Numbered from the stretch's first letter, positions 1 through 10,239 are shown. The stretch is 64,000 nt of DNA from Neoceratodus forsteri (GCA_016271365.2 CM057456.1:611325501-611389500), one strand, 5' to 3'. Made by a program: numbers and translations. The notes: generated by a model from the sequence alone, not told the origin.

Positions 1-492
1 TAAGTGGAGACCATTCTCCTTGATGGGCTAACTCCACCTGGACCCACTTGCTCACCAAGTAGGGGGTTCAAGTGCTCCTGGACCTGTTGTTTACAGGTCA
101 GCCATTCTTGATAGTGGGGGATTCCATCTGCACTTTCCAGTTTGCCCTGAACCAGTAGACTTTACCTCCGACTCTTTCAGTTCCTGAGGTCCCTTTATGT
201 TACATTAGTACATGTCTTTGATGCTATTAATTTTGGTCCTAGACCAAATTGTGAGGCCAGGTTCTTGCCGCTCTCCTAGAGTGGTTGCAGCTTCCTGGCA
301 GACTTTCATTTTGTGCCCATTGCAGTCGTCTGCAAAGTGGTGAGTTACAACTCGAGCGCTTATCTTGTAAGCACTATTTTCTAGATGCTCTTTACAAGAC
401 AGCTCTCTTTATTAGCAGGACAGTCCTTGGATGTCCTTTCTGAGTCAACCCTATGTCCTACCACCCTACTCAGGGTTGTTGATTTTTGCTCG

Positions 493-600
493 GTACTCTC
501 ACACTAGTGTGAATGAGTGATGGAGACTTAGTCCAGGAAGATATGGAAATTACATACTTATCATAATTATTGATCTTCTTGGACAGTCTCCATCACTCAT
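493..600 (+). repeat. DIRS-E internal complementary region
   Basis: The second half (about 551-600) is the reverse complement of the element's right end at 925-1003, sharing the block around TTGATCTTCTTGGACAGTCT. The first half should be the complement of the unseen left end. In DIRS elements this region is thought to guide formation of a circular, recombination-competent DNA. Confidence 0.75.
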
Positions 601-924
601 CCACACTCCCACCCACCATTCCCTGGGTTCTCTCGTTTTCTTTCCTGGTCTTCATGGTCCTGTGGTTCAGACGGTGAGGACATTGTTCTTTGACCTTTCT
701 TGCAAAGGCCATCTGGGCCCTCTCAGTCCCAGAAACTTAGGATGAGTTATTCTCATTAGTTACGCTGCACCTCCTCGATTGAAAAGGTACTGAGGTGGTT
801 GGAGGGTCGACACCGAGATAGCCTACACAGGCGCAAGCTAGTCTCGCAGTGCCGCGCATGCGTGGTCCTGTCTCGGCGCCGACCCTTCTGAAAATTTTAG
901 GCTCCTCGCTGGTCCTAGAGCCTC

Positions 925-1003
925 CGGGGCTATCCCACTAGTGTAAATGAGTGATGGAGACTGTCCAAGAAGATCAATAATTACGGTAAGTACGTGATTT
1001 CCA
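925..1003 (+). repeat. DIRS-E right terminal repeat (inner limit not defined)
   Basis: The right terminus is defined by its complementarity to 551-600. Its last bases (ACGTGATTTCCAT) are followed directly by DIRS-F RT sequence. The left partner is outside the window, so the inner limit of the inverted repeat cannot be set; GC-rich sequence from about 815 may also belong to it. Confidence 0.65.
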
Positions 1004-1189
1004 TTTTTTGGCACTGATTCTGCCAACACTCCAAAGAAGGGGGAAGGTTTGGTATCACTGGACTTCAAGTATTTCCACATCCCCATAAGGGAGTCTCACA
1101 GAAAGTACCCCAGATTCAGACCCCCATTAGGTTATTCTGTAAGAGTGTGCACAGTGGTTGCAGCACCTTCAAAGACAAGGTGTCACAAG
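1004..1189 (+). pseudogene. DIRS-F reverse transcriptase fragment
   Basis: A fragment of RT palm sequence from a DIRS of the same family as DIRS-C. It shares blocks such as CTGATTCTGCCA and AAGGGAGTCTCACA with 32702-32800 and ends at a GGTGTCAC block found in DIRS-C near 32930. A stretch present in DIRS-C between these blocks is missing, so an internal deletion occurred. It is cut on the left by DIRS-E and on the right by DIRS-G. No open frame survives. Confidence 0.8.
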
Positions 1190-1400
1190 ATCTTACTTCG
1201 AGAGGGCTCTTGCAGTAGGTAATTACATATAGGACTGAAGCCGGCAGGCGTCAAGACCCCACGGAAAAATTTCTAGCTAACAGTCTCTGGCGGGGGACCG
1301 CCCCCATGTCAGGTGACCGACATCATGCGACGTCAGTATAAAGGGGTGGTCCCCCACGCCCGCCTTCCAGTTCTTTCCCGCCATTAGCTCGTGTTAACGC
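1190..1400 (+). promoter_or_regulatory. DIRS-G left terminal repeat with TATA-like box
   Basis: The first ~200 bp match the left terminal repeats of DIRS-H (53309 on) and, more distantly, DIRS-I (56233 on), with shared blocks such as CTCTTGCAG, GGACTGAAGC and CCAGTTCTTTCC. A TATA-like octamer TATAAAGG sits at 1337-1344, about 160 bp before the gag start. In DIRS elements the left terminal repeat is expected to carry the promoter; promoter activity here is inferred from position and motif only. Confidence 0.7.
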
Positions 1401-1499
1401 CGCGCGGTTAAGTTCAGCTGCTCGTCCGTCTGTCGTCGGTAGTTTTATCATCACTTTTTTCTTCGATTTCTGGAATTCTGTCGAATATTTCGGTGGTGT

Positions 1500-4130
1500 A
1501 TGTCATCCCCTACACCCTCCGAGCACAAGAATAAGTACGACTCGTGCGGTGCCCAACTCCTGCACAAGGACGGTCACTCCCAGTGCCTCTTCTGTCTAGG
1601 CCCGGATCACCCCATAGAGAAGTGCCAGCATTGCCTGAAATTCAATGCCACCACCTGCAGACGGAGGCAGCAGTCCCTGGAGGCCCACATCCTTAAAAAG
1701 AAAATGACCTCCATGGAAAAGGAGCTGAAGAAGCTTAGTCAGGCCTCTATTTCACCCGAGGGTCACTGTAAGAAGAAAGACAAGGAGAAGCACCGGGACT
1801 GGGACTCCTCTTCCTCGGCCACTGCGACTTCAGCTGGAGTCACTGTGCTCAAGGTAACGTTCCCCCCCCCCCCGGGGGACTGCTCCGCAACAGCCGTCTT
1901 GAAGGCTTCCAAGGCAGCGTCGACCCACCTGTCTAGCTCACGCTCAGGCTCTTCGGGTGCCTCCGGGTCAAGGGAGGCTCCCACTGCCAGCAAGGCCGCC
2001 GCCGCGCGGCCTACTGGTTCGAGTGGCTCAAGTAAGCCGGATGTCAGCTCCTCTGATGTCCACCCGGGGAAGGCTGCTAAGTCGCTTGACCCTTCAGGGC
2101 AGCACACAGCCCTTAAACCGTCTGAGCAGACCGCTCCTCCTTTGCGGCCTGCCTCGGGCGATGGTTCCAGTAAGTCGGATGACGGCTCCTCTTTCGTCTG
2201 CCCAGACTCCGCCGGTAAATCTGCCCTTCCGATGGTCGCACGGTGTCGGAGCCAACGCTGGACCCTAACGTCCTGTCCGTCGTCCCTGGCTTCCCACAGC
2301 CTTTGCTGCCCTCCAAGGCCCCAGCGTCTCCTCAGCTTGACCCCAGGGAATTTACCCCTCCTTCCCCGGGCGATACGGAGGATGTAGGTATGCTCCCATC
2401 AGGTCTCCCTCCCACTGGGCCGGACGACCTGACATCGGTTTCTTGGACGCCGACGCCGGGCAACATCCCTCTTCCTCTTCTGGATGCCATACCTATGCCA
2501 GACCTTCCACCCACTGGGCCTCCTGTTGTGGTCCCACCTGCCGGGCCATTTACTGGGCCATCTGCTCCTGCAGACCCCCTGGTTCCTGTGTATCCGACCC
2601 CGTCCTATCCGACACAGTCGTACCTGGGGCTGCAGTATCCGGCGCCCCAGTACCCAACGCCGGCCTATCTGACGCCATGGTACACAGTGCCTCATTACCC
2701 GACGCCGGGTTACCCTCTGTCGGGGTATGGATACGCACAATACGGGTATCCCCAATTCTGTATACCCCTCCTTCTCCTCCTCCACTGCCCTCTCAGCCGC
2801 TGGTATATTTGAAGGAGACTCTAACCTCCTGGTGGGCTGAGGCCAGGGCTCAGCTCACCAGGGAGGTAGAGAGCCGTCTTCTGACGTCGGTCCTGGTTCC
2901 GGACCCCCTATGTCGGAGGTGAGAGACTCCCTCTCCACCTCCGGATACCAGAGGCAAGCCCTCCGGTTCCAGGGCGGGGCAGGATACGCTTCCCCGGGGG
3001 CTCCCCAAGGGGTTCGTTCCTCCCCTACTACAGAAGGAGGAGTCTTCTTCTCCTTCCTCCTTGGAGACCTCGGACAACTCCGACCGTTGTTCCGACCTGG
3101 ATGACTAGCCTCACTCTCTAGATAAGCCCAGGCCGAGGACTCCTCCGAAGTCACCTCCGGAGGACCCTTCTTTTACGGAGTTGTGTAAAATCCAGGAGGT
3201 TCATCAGTGGCATTCCTTGGAGCTGACCCACAGTGTAAGAAACTCACTGCACACTTGGATCTGCCCGAGACCGCTCCGACCCTGGTGCCACCCTGGATTA
3301 AGCCTCATGCCAACCTGATTTCCACTATTTGGAAGCAACCGTCGGCCCTAGCCCCTCTTCCTAGGAAGTCGGATAAGCTTTATCAGGCTCCCGAGGGTGT
3401 TGACTCTCTAAATTCTCAAACTCGAGCTGATTCGGTCATGATTAGCGCCGCTCACGGCCGGACGGCTAATCCAAAGCACTTGAGCTCGTCACCACCTGAC
3501 AAGGAATCTCGCCTTTTGAACTAGTACGGAAAGAAGGTCTACGCTTCTTCCACTCTGGGTATAAGGGCCCTGAATTATGGTGCTCATATAGGGGATTACC
3601 AGAAGGCGATTCTTAGTGAGGCGGAATCTAAGTTGGACTCCCTTCCTGAGTCTCAGACGAAGCAGGAAGTGGCTGATCTAGTCCAGTCTGCATGTTCAGC
3701 CAGCCAGCACATGCTTCGTGCCATGTACGATGCAGTGGACGCTGCCGGTAGGAGCTTGGCTTTCGCCGTGGGTCTGCGGCATCATGCCTGGCTTCGTGTG
3801 TCAGGATTGGTCCCGGAGGTGCAGTCCACTATCTAGGACGTGCCCTTCTGGGGTTCGGTGCTGTTCAGTGGCAATGTCAAGGACATCATCACTGATCTGC
3901 AGGAGAAGGGTACTGCACTGAAGTCCGTTGACGCCATGTACAAACCTCCTCAGGCTCAGCGTTGTCCCTTTCGCAGATGTAATCGGCAAAAAGCAAAACC
4001 TCAGGGAAAGTGGGCCAATAAACATTGCCCCCGGCTGCCAAGACCCCCGCCCAAAAAGCAGCAGGGGCTTCAGCGGCGCTGCCTCACACCACCTGACTCC
4101 TTCCCTCTCCCACAGCCTCTGGGGCTTCCA
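1500..4130 (+). pseudogene. DIRS-G gag-like ORF1
   Basis: The start is the ATG at 1500, giving MSSPTPSEHKNKYDS. An N-terminal Cys/His module (about 1546-1640; HxxCxxCLGPDHxxxxCxxC) is followed by a basic helical stretch (RRRQQSLEAHILKKK), a Ser/Ala-rich linker and a Tyr/Pro-rich tract (about 2560-2770) with repeated YPTP/YPAP motifs. After the linker comes the conserved gag C-terminal region (about 3207-3900). A homopolymeric C run at 1861-1872 and later indels move the reading between frames, and a TAG at 3523 and a stop at 3834 interrupt it. The product should be the structural protein of the particle. No retroviral CCHC zinc knuckle is seen. Confidence 0.8.
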
Positions 4131-4134
4131 GAGG

Positions 4135-5930
4135 AACTGGTAGGAGGGAGCTTCTCCCTCCACCTACCGGGTTGGGAGAGGATCACTTCAGACCCTTGGG
4201 TGCTCCAGCTGATTGCGGAAGGACTCTTAATAGAGTTTCTTCGGAAACCTCCTCAAAAACCTCCCCCCAGGTCGTCTTACTACCCAGAACATCATCTTCT
4301 GATTCAGGAAGAAATATCCGCTCTTCTCTTGAAGGAAGCGATAGAACCCGTTCCTCCCCACCTTCGGGGGCGGGGTTCTATTCCCATTTCTTCCTGGTAC
4401 CAAAGAAGTCAGGAGATGTGAGGCCGATTTTCGACCTCGGCTCCCTGAACTTGTTCATGGAGTATGAAAGGTTCAAAATGCACTCTCTGCAGGGCCTTCT
4501 GCCACTTCTTCGGCCAGGACAGTGGCTGTGTGCTCTGGATATGCAGGATGCTTACCTGCATACCCCTATTCGCCCTTCCCACTGCAAATACCTATGTTTT
4601 GCGTTCCAGGGGGACCACTAGCAGTTCAAGGCCCTCCCATTTGGTCTCTCCTCGGCACCCCGAGTGTTCACCAAATGTCTTTCAGCGGTGGAGGCCTACC
4701 TGTGTACCCAGGGGGTGCAGGTTTTCCCGTACCTGGATGATTGGCTCCTGGTGGCCCCATCCAGGGAGGAACTCCTGCACTTTCTTTCCCTTACCCTGCA
4801 GGTCTTTGCCTGCCTGGGTATTACCATCAACCAGACCAAGTCCCACTTGATCCCGTCCCAGAGGCTTCAGTTTATCCAGGCAATCCTGGACACGACCTCC
4901 GGCATGGCATTCCTGCCACTGGACAGGGCGGTCTCACTCCAGGCTCAGGTCAGGCTGTTGTTCAGCCGCAGGCGGGTCAGCGCAAGGTCGGTCCTTCACC
5001 TCCTCGGGCTCATGGTGGCTGCGATTCCGACAGTCCCTTGCGCTCAGCTCCACATGAGAATTTCTCAGTGGACGCTTCAGTCTCAGTGGGATCAGCTGGT
5101 GGATGACCTGGAACAACTTGCAATGGTGGATGGTTCAGGAGAACCTTTGCCGGGGAGTCCCCTTCTGTCTTTCTCCCCCCCCCCGACGCTGACTACACAT
5201 GCCTCGGGCGAGGGTTGAGGAGCCCATCTTAGGCCTCACAGGACCCAGGGCTCCTGGTCCAAGCTCGAGAAATCTCTCCACATCAATGTGCTCGAGCTTC
5301 AGGCTGTGCTGTACGCTCTTCAGGCTCTGCATCTGCATCTGCTTCCCGGGCACCTGGCTGTCCAGACGGACAATGTGTGTGTGGTCTGGTACATCAACAA
5401 ACAGGGAGGAACTCGTTCCTACCCTCTCTGCAGGGAGGCTATGCGAGTTTGGGATTGGGTAGTGCAGCACAACCTTCACCTCACGGCAATTCACGTCCCA
5501 AGGGTCGAGAATACGTTGGAAGACTGACTCAGTCGGTCATCGCCTCACGCTCACGAGTGGGAACTGGATCGGGGGTAGCAGACGATATCTTCCTACGCTG
5601 GGGAACACCACAGGTAGACCTGTTCGCATCCCCTCACAACACAAAACTTCCCGGCTTCTGCTCGCTCGCTCCAGGGCACGGCATTTTTTGGAGAGACGCT
5701 CTGTCTCTAGACTGGAAGGGCAGATTCTTCTATGCTTTCGCCCCCGATCCCCTTGATTCCGATGGTCTTACAGAAACTAAGCTCAGAAGGAGCTCGAATG
5801 ATACTGATCGCTCCTTTCTGGCCCAGGCAAGTTTGGTTCTCTCTTCTGCAGCAGTATTCAGAGGAGCCTCCTCTTCCTCTGTCACAACTTTTGCTGACCT
5901 AGGATCAGGGGACCCTGGTCCATCTAGGCC
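4135..5930 (+). pseudogene. DIRS-G reverse transcriptase, RNase H and methyltransferase-like polyprotein
   Basis: RT begins near 4135 with a conserved GWERITSDPWVLQLI block and passes through a FLVPKKSGDVRPIFDL motif to an intact catalytic YLDD at 4730-4741. RNase H follows (about 5110-5530), with TDN at 5368 and a later HVPRVEN block. Next is a block with WGTPQVDLFASPHN (about 5597-5640) and DWKGRFFYAF, resembling the Dam-type methyltransferase region known from DIRS elements; its PP motif is not preserved (FAPDP). Frameshifts and stops scatter the domains over several frames, so the copy is dead. Confidence 0.85.
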
Positions 5931-5934
5931 TCAA

Positions 5935-6640
5935 GTCCCTTCAGTTGCACGCATGGCTCCTACAGATGTAGCACAAGTCCGATTTGGGGTCCCCCCCCAA
6001 CGAGTGGCTGAGATTCTGGTGGAGGCCAGGAAACCCTCCACTAGATCCTACCTATGCCATGAAATGGAAACGGTTCACTATCTGGGCCGCTTCCAAAGAT
6101 TTAGAGCCTTTCTCATGCTCTGTTGGGCGGCTTCTGGATTACTTGTGACACCTCTTTGATCTGGGTCTCAGTCATTCATCTTTGAAGGTTCACATGATGG
6201 CCATCTCGGCCTACCATGTCCCTTTTGCAGACAGGACATTTGCTCAACTGGAGGTCTCTAAGACCTTCCTTAGAGGGGGTCCTCCACTTGAGACCCCCAT
6301 TCGGGTTCCTGCCCTTCCTTGGGATCAGAATTTTATTCTTGAGAAGCTTACTCTGCCTCCTTTCGAGCCGGCAGCCTCAGCAGACCTGAAGTTCCTCTCG
6401 TGGAAGACTCTCTTCCTCGTGGCCGTTACTTCTGCTCGAAGGATTTCCGAGCTGCAGGCCCTGATGTGCAAAATCCCGTATTTGATTTTCCACAAGGAAC
6501 ATGTGGTTCTGCGTACCGACCCTAAGTTTCTCCTCAAGGTGGTAGCGGACTCCACGCTGAATCAATCCATAGAGTTACCTGCTTTCTTTATGCAGCACTC
6601 CAATCAAGGGGAGTACCTCCTGCAAAACCAACCTGTCGTT
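5935..6640 (+). pseudogene. DIRS-G tyrosine recombinase, N-terminal part
   Basis: The segment after the methyltransferase-like block begins with a LHAWL-type stretch and a core-binding part (VAEILVEARKPSTRSYL), then the start of the catalytic domain with SARRISELQAL at about 6430-6462, which holds the first catalytic Arg. Frame 6182-6727 is open for 181 codons. Homology ends near LLQNQP at about 6640, before the HxxR and Tyr motifs, so the recombinase cannot work. What follows is unrelated sequence. Confidence 0.8.
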
Positions 6641-6840
6641 GTAAACAGCATAAATATTGACCAGTTTAAATGTAATTTAGACTTGTATATGGGAAATAGA
6701 AAATGTCATTTTCTGCCGTCAGATTGATGGCAAAGAGTTCATAAATGGGTTCACACCCTTGAACTTGTAACTATCCTATGAATCTAATGGAAGGAGTTTA
6801 TTTTTTTCAGCAAAAAGCTCCATCAGTTGTCTGATAACAG
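6641..6840. other. Unassigned AT-rich filler between DIRS-G and DIRS-F
   Basis: About 200 bp that match no other part of the window by eye. It sits exactly where the 3' end of DIRS-G and about 270 bp of DIRS-F RT/RNase H are missing. It could be filler DNA from a deletion event or a fragment of another element. No open frame or repeat structure is seen. Confidence 0.4.
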
Positions 6841-6849
6841 AGGCATCCT

Positions 6850-7590
6850 GACTGGAGTGTGGCGCCACCTGGGGGTTCACACCTCCCATGGCACATAAAC
6901 CTGCTGGGGCTAAGAGTAGTGTTACTGGCACTAAAGGTTTTACATAACTACTGCAAGGAGGGTGGTACAGATCAGAACAGACAGTACCACCACAGTGTAC
7001 TATATAAACATTTCAGGAGGGACAAGGTTAAGCCCTCCCCGCACAGGATTCATGAAAATATGGGATCTATCATGCTCAGTGGGCCCTTTCAGGATATTCA
7101 TTTGCCACTGCCAGGTAAGGACAGTACCTTGGCAGATGCATCAATTCAAATCAGCCAGTCCCATCATGAATGGGCCTTAAACAGTCAGGTGGTGCAAGTT
7201 ATCTTCAGGAGGTGGGCCACCACAGAGGTTGACTTGTTCACATCCCATCACAACCACCACCACCTGCCACAGTACTGTGACAGACAACCAGATCTGGGAA
7301 CAGTCCCCCTGGATGCTCTGGCTTTGAGTTTGCAAGGGAAGCATGTGCATGCTTCTTCTTTCTTCCTTGTGGTATACAGAGCAATTTTTTCAAGCTCAGG
7401 TCCCAGTCAGCATCAGTAGTCTTGATAGCACTAGAATGGGCCAGACAGACATGGCTCTCTCTCTGCTACCCTCCATCTCTGGGCCCGACCCAATATACCT
7501 TCACTTGGAGGCACAGTCTGTTGACCTCCTACCAGGAGGCTCCTGTATCCAAACCTTGGGTCACTCGCGTTCAAAGCATGGCTCTTGAGT
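6850..7590 (+). pseudogene. DIRS-F RNase H and methyltransferase-like fragment
   Basis: The frame from 6859 reads HINLLGLRVVLLALKVLHNY, matching the RNase H block HINLLELRVVFLAMKAF of DIRS-C; the expected acidic residue in LLEL is changed (LLGL). A TDN-type block follows (VQIRTDSTTTVYYINISGG, with N changed to S), then HEWALNSQVVQVIF, a WATTEVDLFTSHHN block and an APDWARQPW-like remnant. Frameshifts break it up. The role in a live element would be removal of RNA from the cDNA hybrid. Confidence 0.75.
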
Positions 7591-8822
7591 ACCTATGGTA
7601 CAATATGCAGGTTTGCATCTTTCTCAAAGTGGCTTAGGCATGTGATGTGGTTATAAGAAGCTTTCCACTAAGAAAATCTACGCTTCAGAATGGGGAAAAA
7701 AGTTTTATTATTGGTGTTCAACCAGGAACTAGGTCCCAGCACATGCTTGGTCCTAGCTGTCTGACTTTCTTATCTATTTACATTCATTGGACTGGCTATC
7801 CGGCACCCTCAAGGTCCACCTGGTTGCAGCATCTGCTGGCATATTAGTTGGACAAAATGTTTTTATTGCCTCAGATCCTAGCTCCGAAAGGCTCTTTATG
7901 AGCCTAGCACATGTCAACACAGGCTGGTGTTCTTGTTGTGCTGGACTATCTTACCTATTTGCTCTTACTGGGCTTGCAATCCAGTACCTTAAACATTCAC
8001 CTGGCTGCAGCATCTGCTTACACTTCAGTTGGACAGAATGTTTTTTCAGGCCTCAGACCCTAGCTTCAAAGGGTTCTTTAAAGGCCTAGCCCATTGCACC
8101 CCCACTCAGGGAACCGGTGCCAGCATGTGGCCTAGATGTGTGGATAGTTAGGCTCATGGGTCCCCTTTTTGAGCCTGTGCCTTCAATTTATTTGAAATAT
8201 GTCCAAAAAACCAAAAAACTGTGTTTTTCCTGTGGTAATCACTTCTGACAGAAGAATAATTGAGCTCAGGTCTCTCTGAATTGAACAGGTCTACATTTCA
8301 TTCCACAGAGACAGAATTGTCCTGGGAACAAACAGGAAGTTTATTTTTAACATGACCTCAAATTATTGCTTGAACCAAACCATTACCGTACCTGTCTTTT
8401 TTTCACTGAACACTTTAGTCCTGGTGAAAAGAGTCTTCATACTCTTGACGTCAAAAGAGTTTTTAGCTACTGTATGACAGCCACTAAAGCCCTTAGGCAG
8501 GACAGAAAACAGCCGCTCCTAACCTATGAGAATGTGAGAAAGGATAACCCAGCATCAAAAAGGTCCACGTATTACTGGATAGTACAGTATAACCAGTTTG
8601 GTACTTACTCTAAGACTGGATAGGAGACCCTTATGGGTGGAGGGCCATTCCACAAGGGGCACAGCTGCTACCATAGCAGCTGTCAAGGGTGTTTCCCTGG
8701 TGGCTTTCTAAAGCAGCTACCTGGAAAACAGTACACAGCTTTACGAAGCATTACACTCTGGATACTGTGTCCAGGAGTGATGCCAGATTCGGCACAGCAG
8801 GCCTGCAAAGTCTGTTCCTAAG
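7590..8822 (+). pseudogene. DIRS-F tyrosine recombinase
   Basis: A decayed recombinase. Two ~200-bp stretches (about 7750-7900 and 7930-8090) both resemble the same N-terminal section (GLAIQYLKHSPGCSICLHFSWTE), so this part appears duplicated. The C-terminal half keeps an HSTRG-type motif near 8650 and an HYTLD motif near 8743, the catalytic HxxR and Tyr blocks, but they lie in different frames. It cannot encode an active enzyme. Confidence 0.7.
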
Positions 8823-8864
8823 ATAAGGTTCTGTGCTCACCTCCAAAGGTACTGCTTGGTAGTC

Positions 8865-8970
8865 TGCATATACTGTAGTTATGAATACCTGAGTATTACT
8901 GGGGTTAGAAGAAAAAATTACTTGCCTAGTAATCTTGTTTCTTCCAAGTGACACTCAGGTATTCATAACT
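8865..8970 (+). repeat. DIRS-F internal complementary region
   Basis: The right half (about 8911-8970) is the reverse complement of the right end at about 9400-9467, sharing AATCTTGTTTCTTCCAAGTG. The left half should match the complement of the left end, which is outside the window. Confidence 0.75.
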
Positions 8971-9195
8971 CTCCCACCCTGCCTCCCCTTCTGGAATCTT
9001 TAGCCTCTGCATTCCTGAATATTGTGCTCTCAGGTTTAAATGCCATTTCTGGCACACATGTTGTGATTGGGTTCCCTGTTGTTTTCCCCCTCCCACTTTA
9101 CAGGTGATTTGGGCATTCAAGGGTGTTCTTTCATATGTTATGCCCTCTAGCTGGAGGCCCTCTTTTTTGGGGTGTTAAGGGAGTGCCCTCTGTCA

Positions 9196-9237
9196 TTATT
9201 ATTAATATTGTTGTTATTATTACTATTATTATCATAC
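9196..9237. repeat. Imperfect (ATT)n microsatellite
   Basis: A run of ATT/GTT triplets inside the 3' untranslated part of DIRS-F, between its internal complementary region and right terminal repeat. Confidence 0.85.
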
Positions 9238-9277
9238 TTTCCCCGTGGGCCTGTCTTTTCAGGCATCCAGGAAATCT

Positions 9278-9467
9278 GAGGAGTTTGGAACTAAGGCAGT
9301 TAGTATAAAGCAGCATTTGAAAAGTGGCTCATGCAAAAGATTCCATCATTTGCAAATGTTCCAAATACTCTCTGGGCGGTTCTACTTAGGAGGAAGACTG
9401 CATATAGTTATGAATACCTGAGTATCACTTGGAAGAAACAAGATTGCTAGGTAAGTGATTTTTTTCT
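9278..9467 (+). repeat. DIRS-F right terminal repeat
   Basis: The block CAGCATTTGAAAAGTGGCTC and surroundings match the right repeat of DIRS-C (35745-35929), so the two are one family. The last bases match the complement of the internal complementary region. It ends at a T-rich stretch against gypsy-derived sequence. Confidence 0.75.
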
Positions 9468-9469
9468 TC

Positions 9470-9612
9470 TGTCTGTTCCTATGTCTGAGGTTTAACACAG
9501 ACTCGGTACAGTAACCCATTACGTTTTTTATACATTGTTTCACCCTGATTTTGTTTCACTCCCAACTGCTTAAAATAACCTTGTAGAGAAGCATCGTTAG
9601 TTTGCTCTGAAA
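9470..9612 (-). pseudogene. Gypsy integrase N-terminal preamble
   Basis: On the minus strand one frame reads SEQTNDASLQGYFKQLG and then MYKKRNGLLYR. This has the form of the stretch that precedes the zinc-binding HHCC domain of Ty3/gypsy integrases (a short helix, then a YxxxxGLLYR-type strand). A stop follows near the DIRS-F junction, and the HHCC domain itself is not present in the window. The call rests on motif shape only. Confidence 0.6.
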
Positions 9613-9766
9613 CAAAATCACAGTCAGTTATCAGTTTAGCTTCAGCATTTTCACATTTTAACCCCTTATGTCCATCAGCCTTTTATTACCACTGTTGTTT
9701 CAGGCATTTCTTTCTTTCCTGGACTTCCAGATCTTGGAGCTGGGCTGAGACAAGTCTGCATCAAAG

Positions 9767-10123
9767 TCACCGAAAGGAAAAGTGTCCCCACCATTTTGAG
9801 ATTTTCTTTGTCTGTGCTCTTGTTGCCACTGCTGCTGAAACTGCAGGGTTCAGTTCCTCAGAGATTAACTCAGTAAACCCTAGACAGTCATTTCCAATAA
9901 TCACGGATACAGGTAGCTTGGGTACTACCCCCATTTTCATGTGGTGCAACACCCCGTTAATATTCAGGGTCACTTGTGTGGTAGGAGAATATTGTGTGTC
10001 CCCGTGGATGTAAATGACACCAGTACCTGGTCCTTTTACATAGTGTTTTCCCAGCACTTCAGCATGCACTATGGTCTGTCTGCTTCCCGAAACAGTAAGT
10101 CCCTTTACAGTGTTCTCTTCCAC
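9767..10123 (-). pseudogene. Gypsy aspartic protease
   Basis: An open frame of 118 codons with the pattern of a retrotransposon protease: VSGSRQTIVHAEVL, then a strand IYIHGDTQYSPTTQVTLNI, then the flap-distal VSVIIGNDCLGF, equivalent to the family's ILxGxD motif. The catalytic triplet expected as DSG is VSG here (codon 10091-10093), so the active Asp appears lost. It lies about 75 bp after the zinc knuckle, as expected in gag-pro order. In a live element it would mature Gag and Pol. Confidence 0.7.
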
Positions 10124-10197
10124 CTTGACATCTGTTCAATACTTGCCCCAATTTGCTAAGGCAAATCTGCTTCAGTGTTACACTCATTGTTTTTATG

Positions 10198-10239
10198 GCA
10201 GTTTCTTGCAGTATGGCCTGGCATGTTACAGTTATAGCA
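10198..10239 (-). pseudogene. Gypsy gag CCHC zinc knuckle
   Basis: Fourteen codons on the minus strand read CYNCNMPGHTARNC, an exact CX2CX4HX4C zinc knuckle, the nucleocapsid RNA-binding motif. It sits between the SCAN-like capsid domain and the protease, as expected. Confidence 0.9.

Larger units (their letters stand above)
1..1003 (+). mobile_element. DIRS-E, 3' end only (window-truncated)
   Basis: This is the right end of a DIRS retrotransposon whose remainder lies left of the window. Bases 1-460 are a badly decayed end of the tyrosine recombinase: around 360-400 one frame reads KHYFLDAL, matching the catalytic-tyrosine block (HYSLD) of the other copies. An internal complementary region (493-600) and the right terminus (about 925-1003) follow. 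The element ends inside the RT region of DIRS-F, because the sequence from 1004 aligns by eye with the RT of DIRS-C at 32700. Assignment rests on the terminal architecture and is firm; the recombinase reading is weaker. Confidence 0.75.
1190..6640 (+). mobile_element. DIRS-G, 5' complete and 3' truncated
   Basis: A DIRS retrotransposon of the same family as DIRS-H: the left terminal repeat, gag start and RT align by eye with 53309 onward. It holds gag (1500-4130), RT, RNase H and methyltransferase-like block (4135-5930) and the N-terminal part of the tyrosine recombinase (5935-6640). The rest of the recombinase, the internal complementary region and the right terminal repeat are missing. It lies inside DIRS-F, whose RT ends at 1189 and whose RNase H resumes near 6841. 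Confidence 0.9.
6841..9467 (+). mobile_element. DIRS-F, 3' half
   Basis: The continuation of the DIRS whose RT fragment is at 1004-1189. It holds decayed RNase H, methyltransferase-like block and tyrosine recombinase, then an internal complementary region (8865-8970) and right terminal repeat (about 9278-9467). The layout matches DIRS-C. Its right end abuts the integrase-start sequence of the minus-strand gypsy element, which shows where it inserted. Its left end lies outside the window. Confidence 0.85.

Noticed and set aside
838..1086. Minus-strand ORF of 82 codons at the left end
   Set aside because: It runs across the right terminal repeat of DIRS-E and the junction with DIRS-F, so it is a chance frame.
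2855..3154. Minus-strand ORFs opposite DIRS-G gag (also 1763-2107 and 2399-2785)
   Set aside because: They are shadows of the GC-rich plus-strand gag with no conserved domain.
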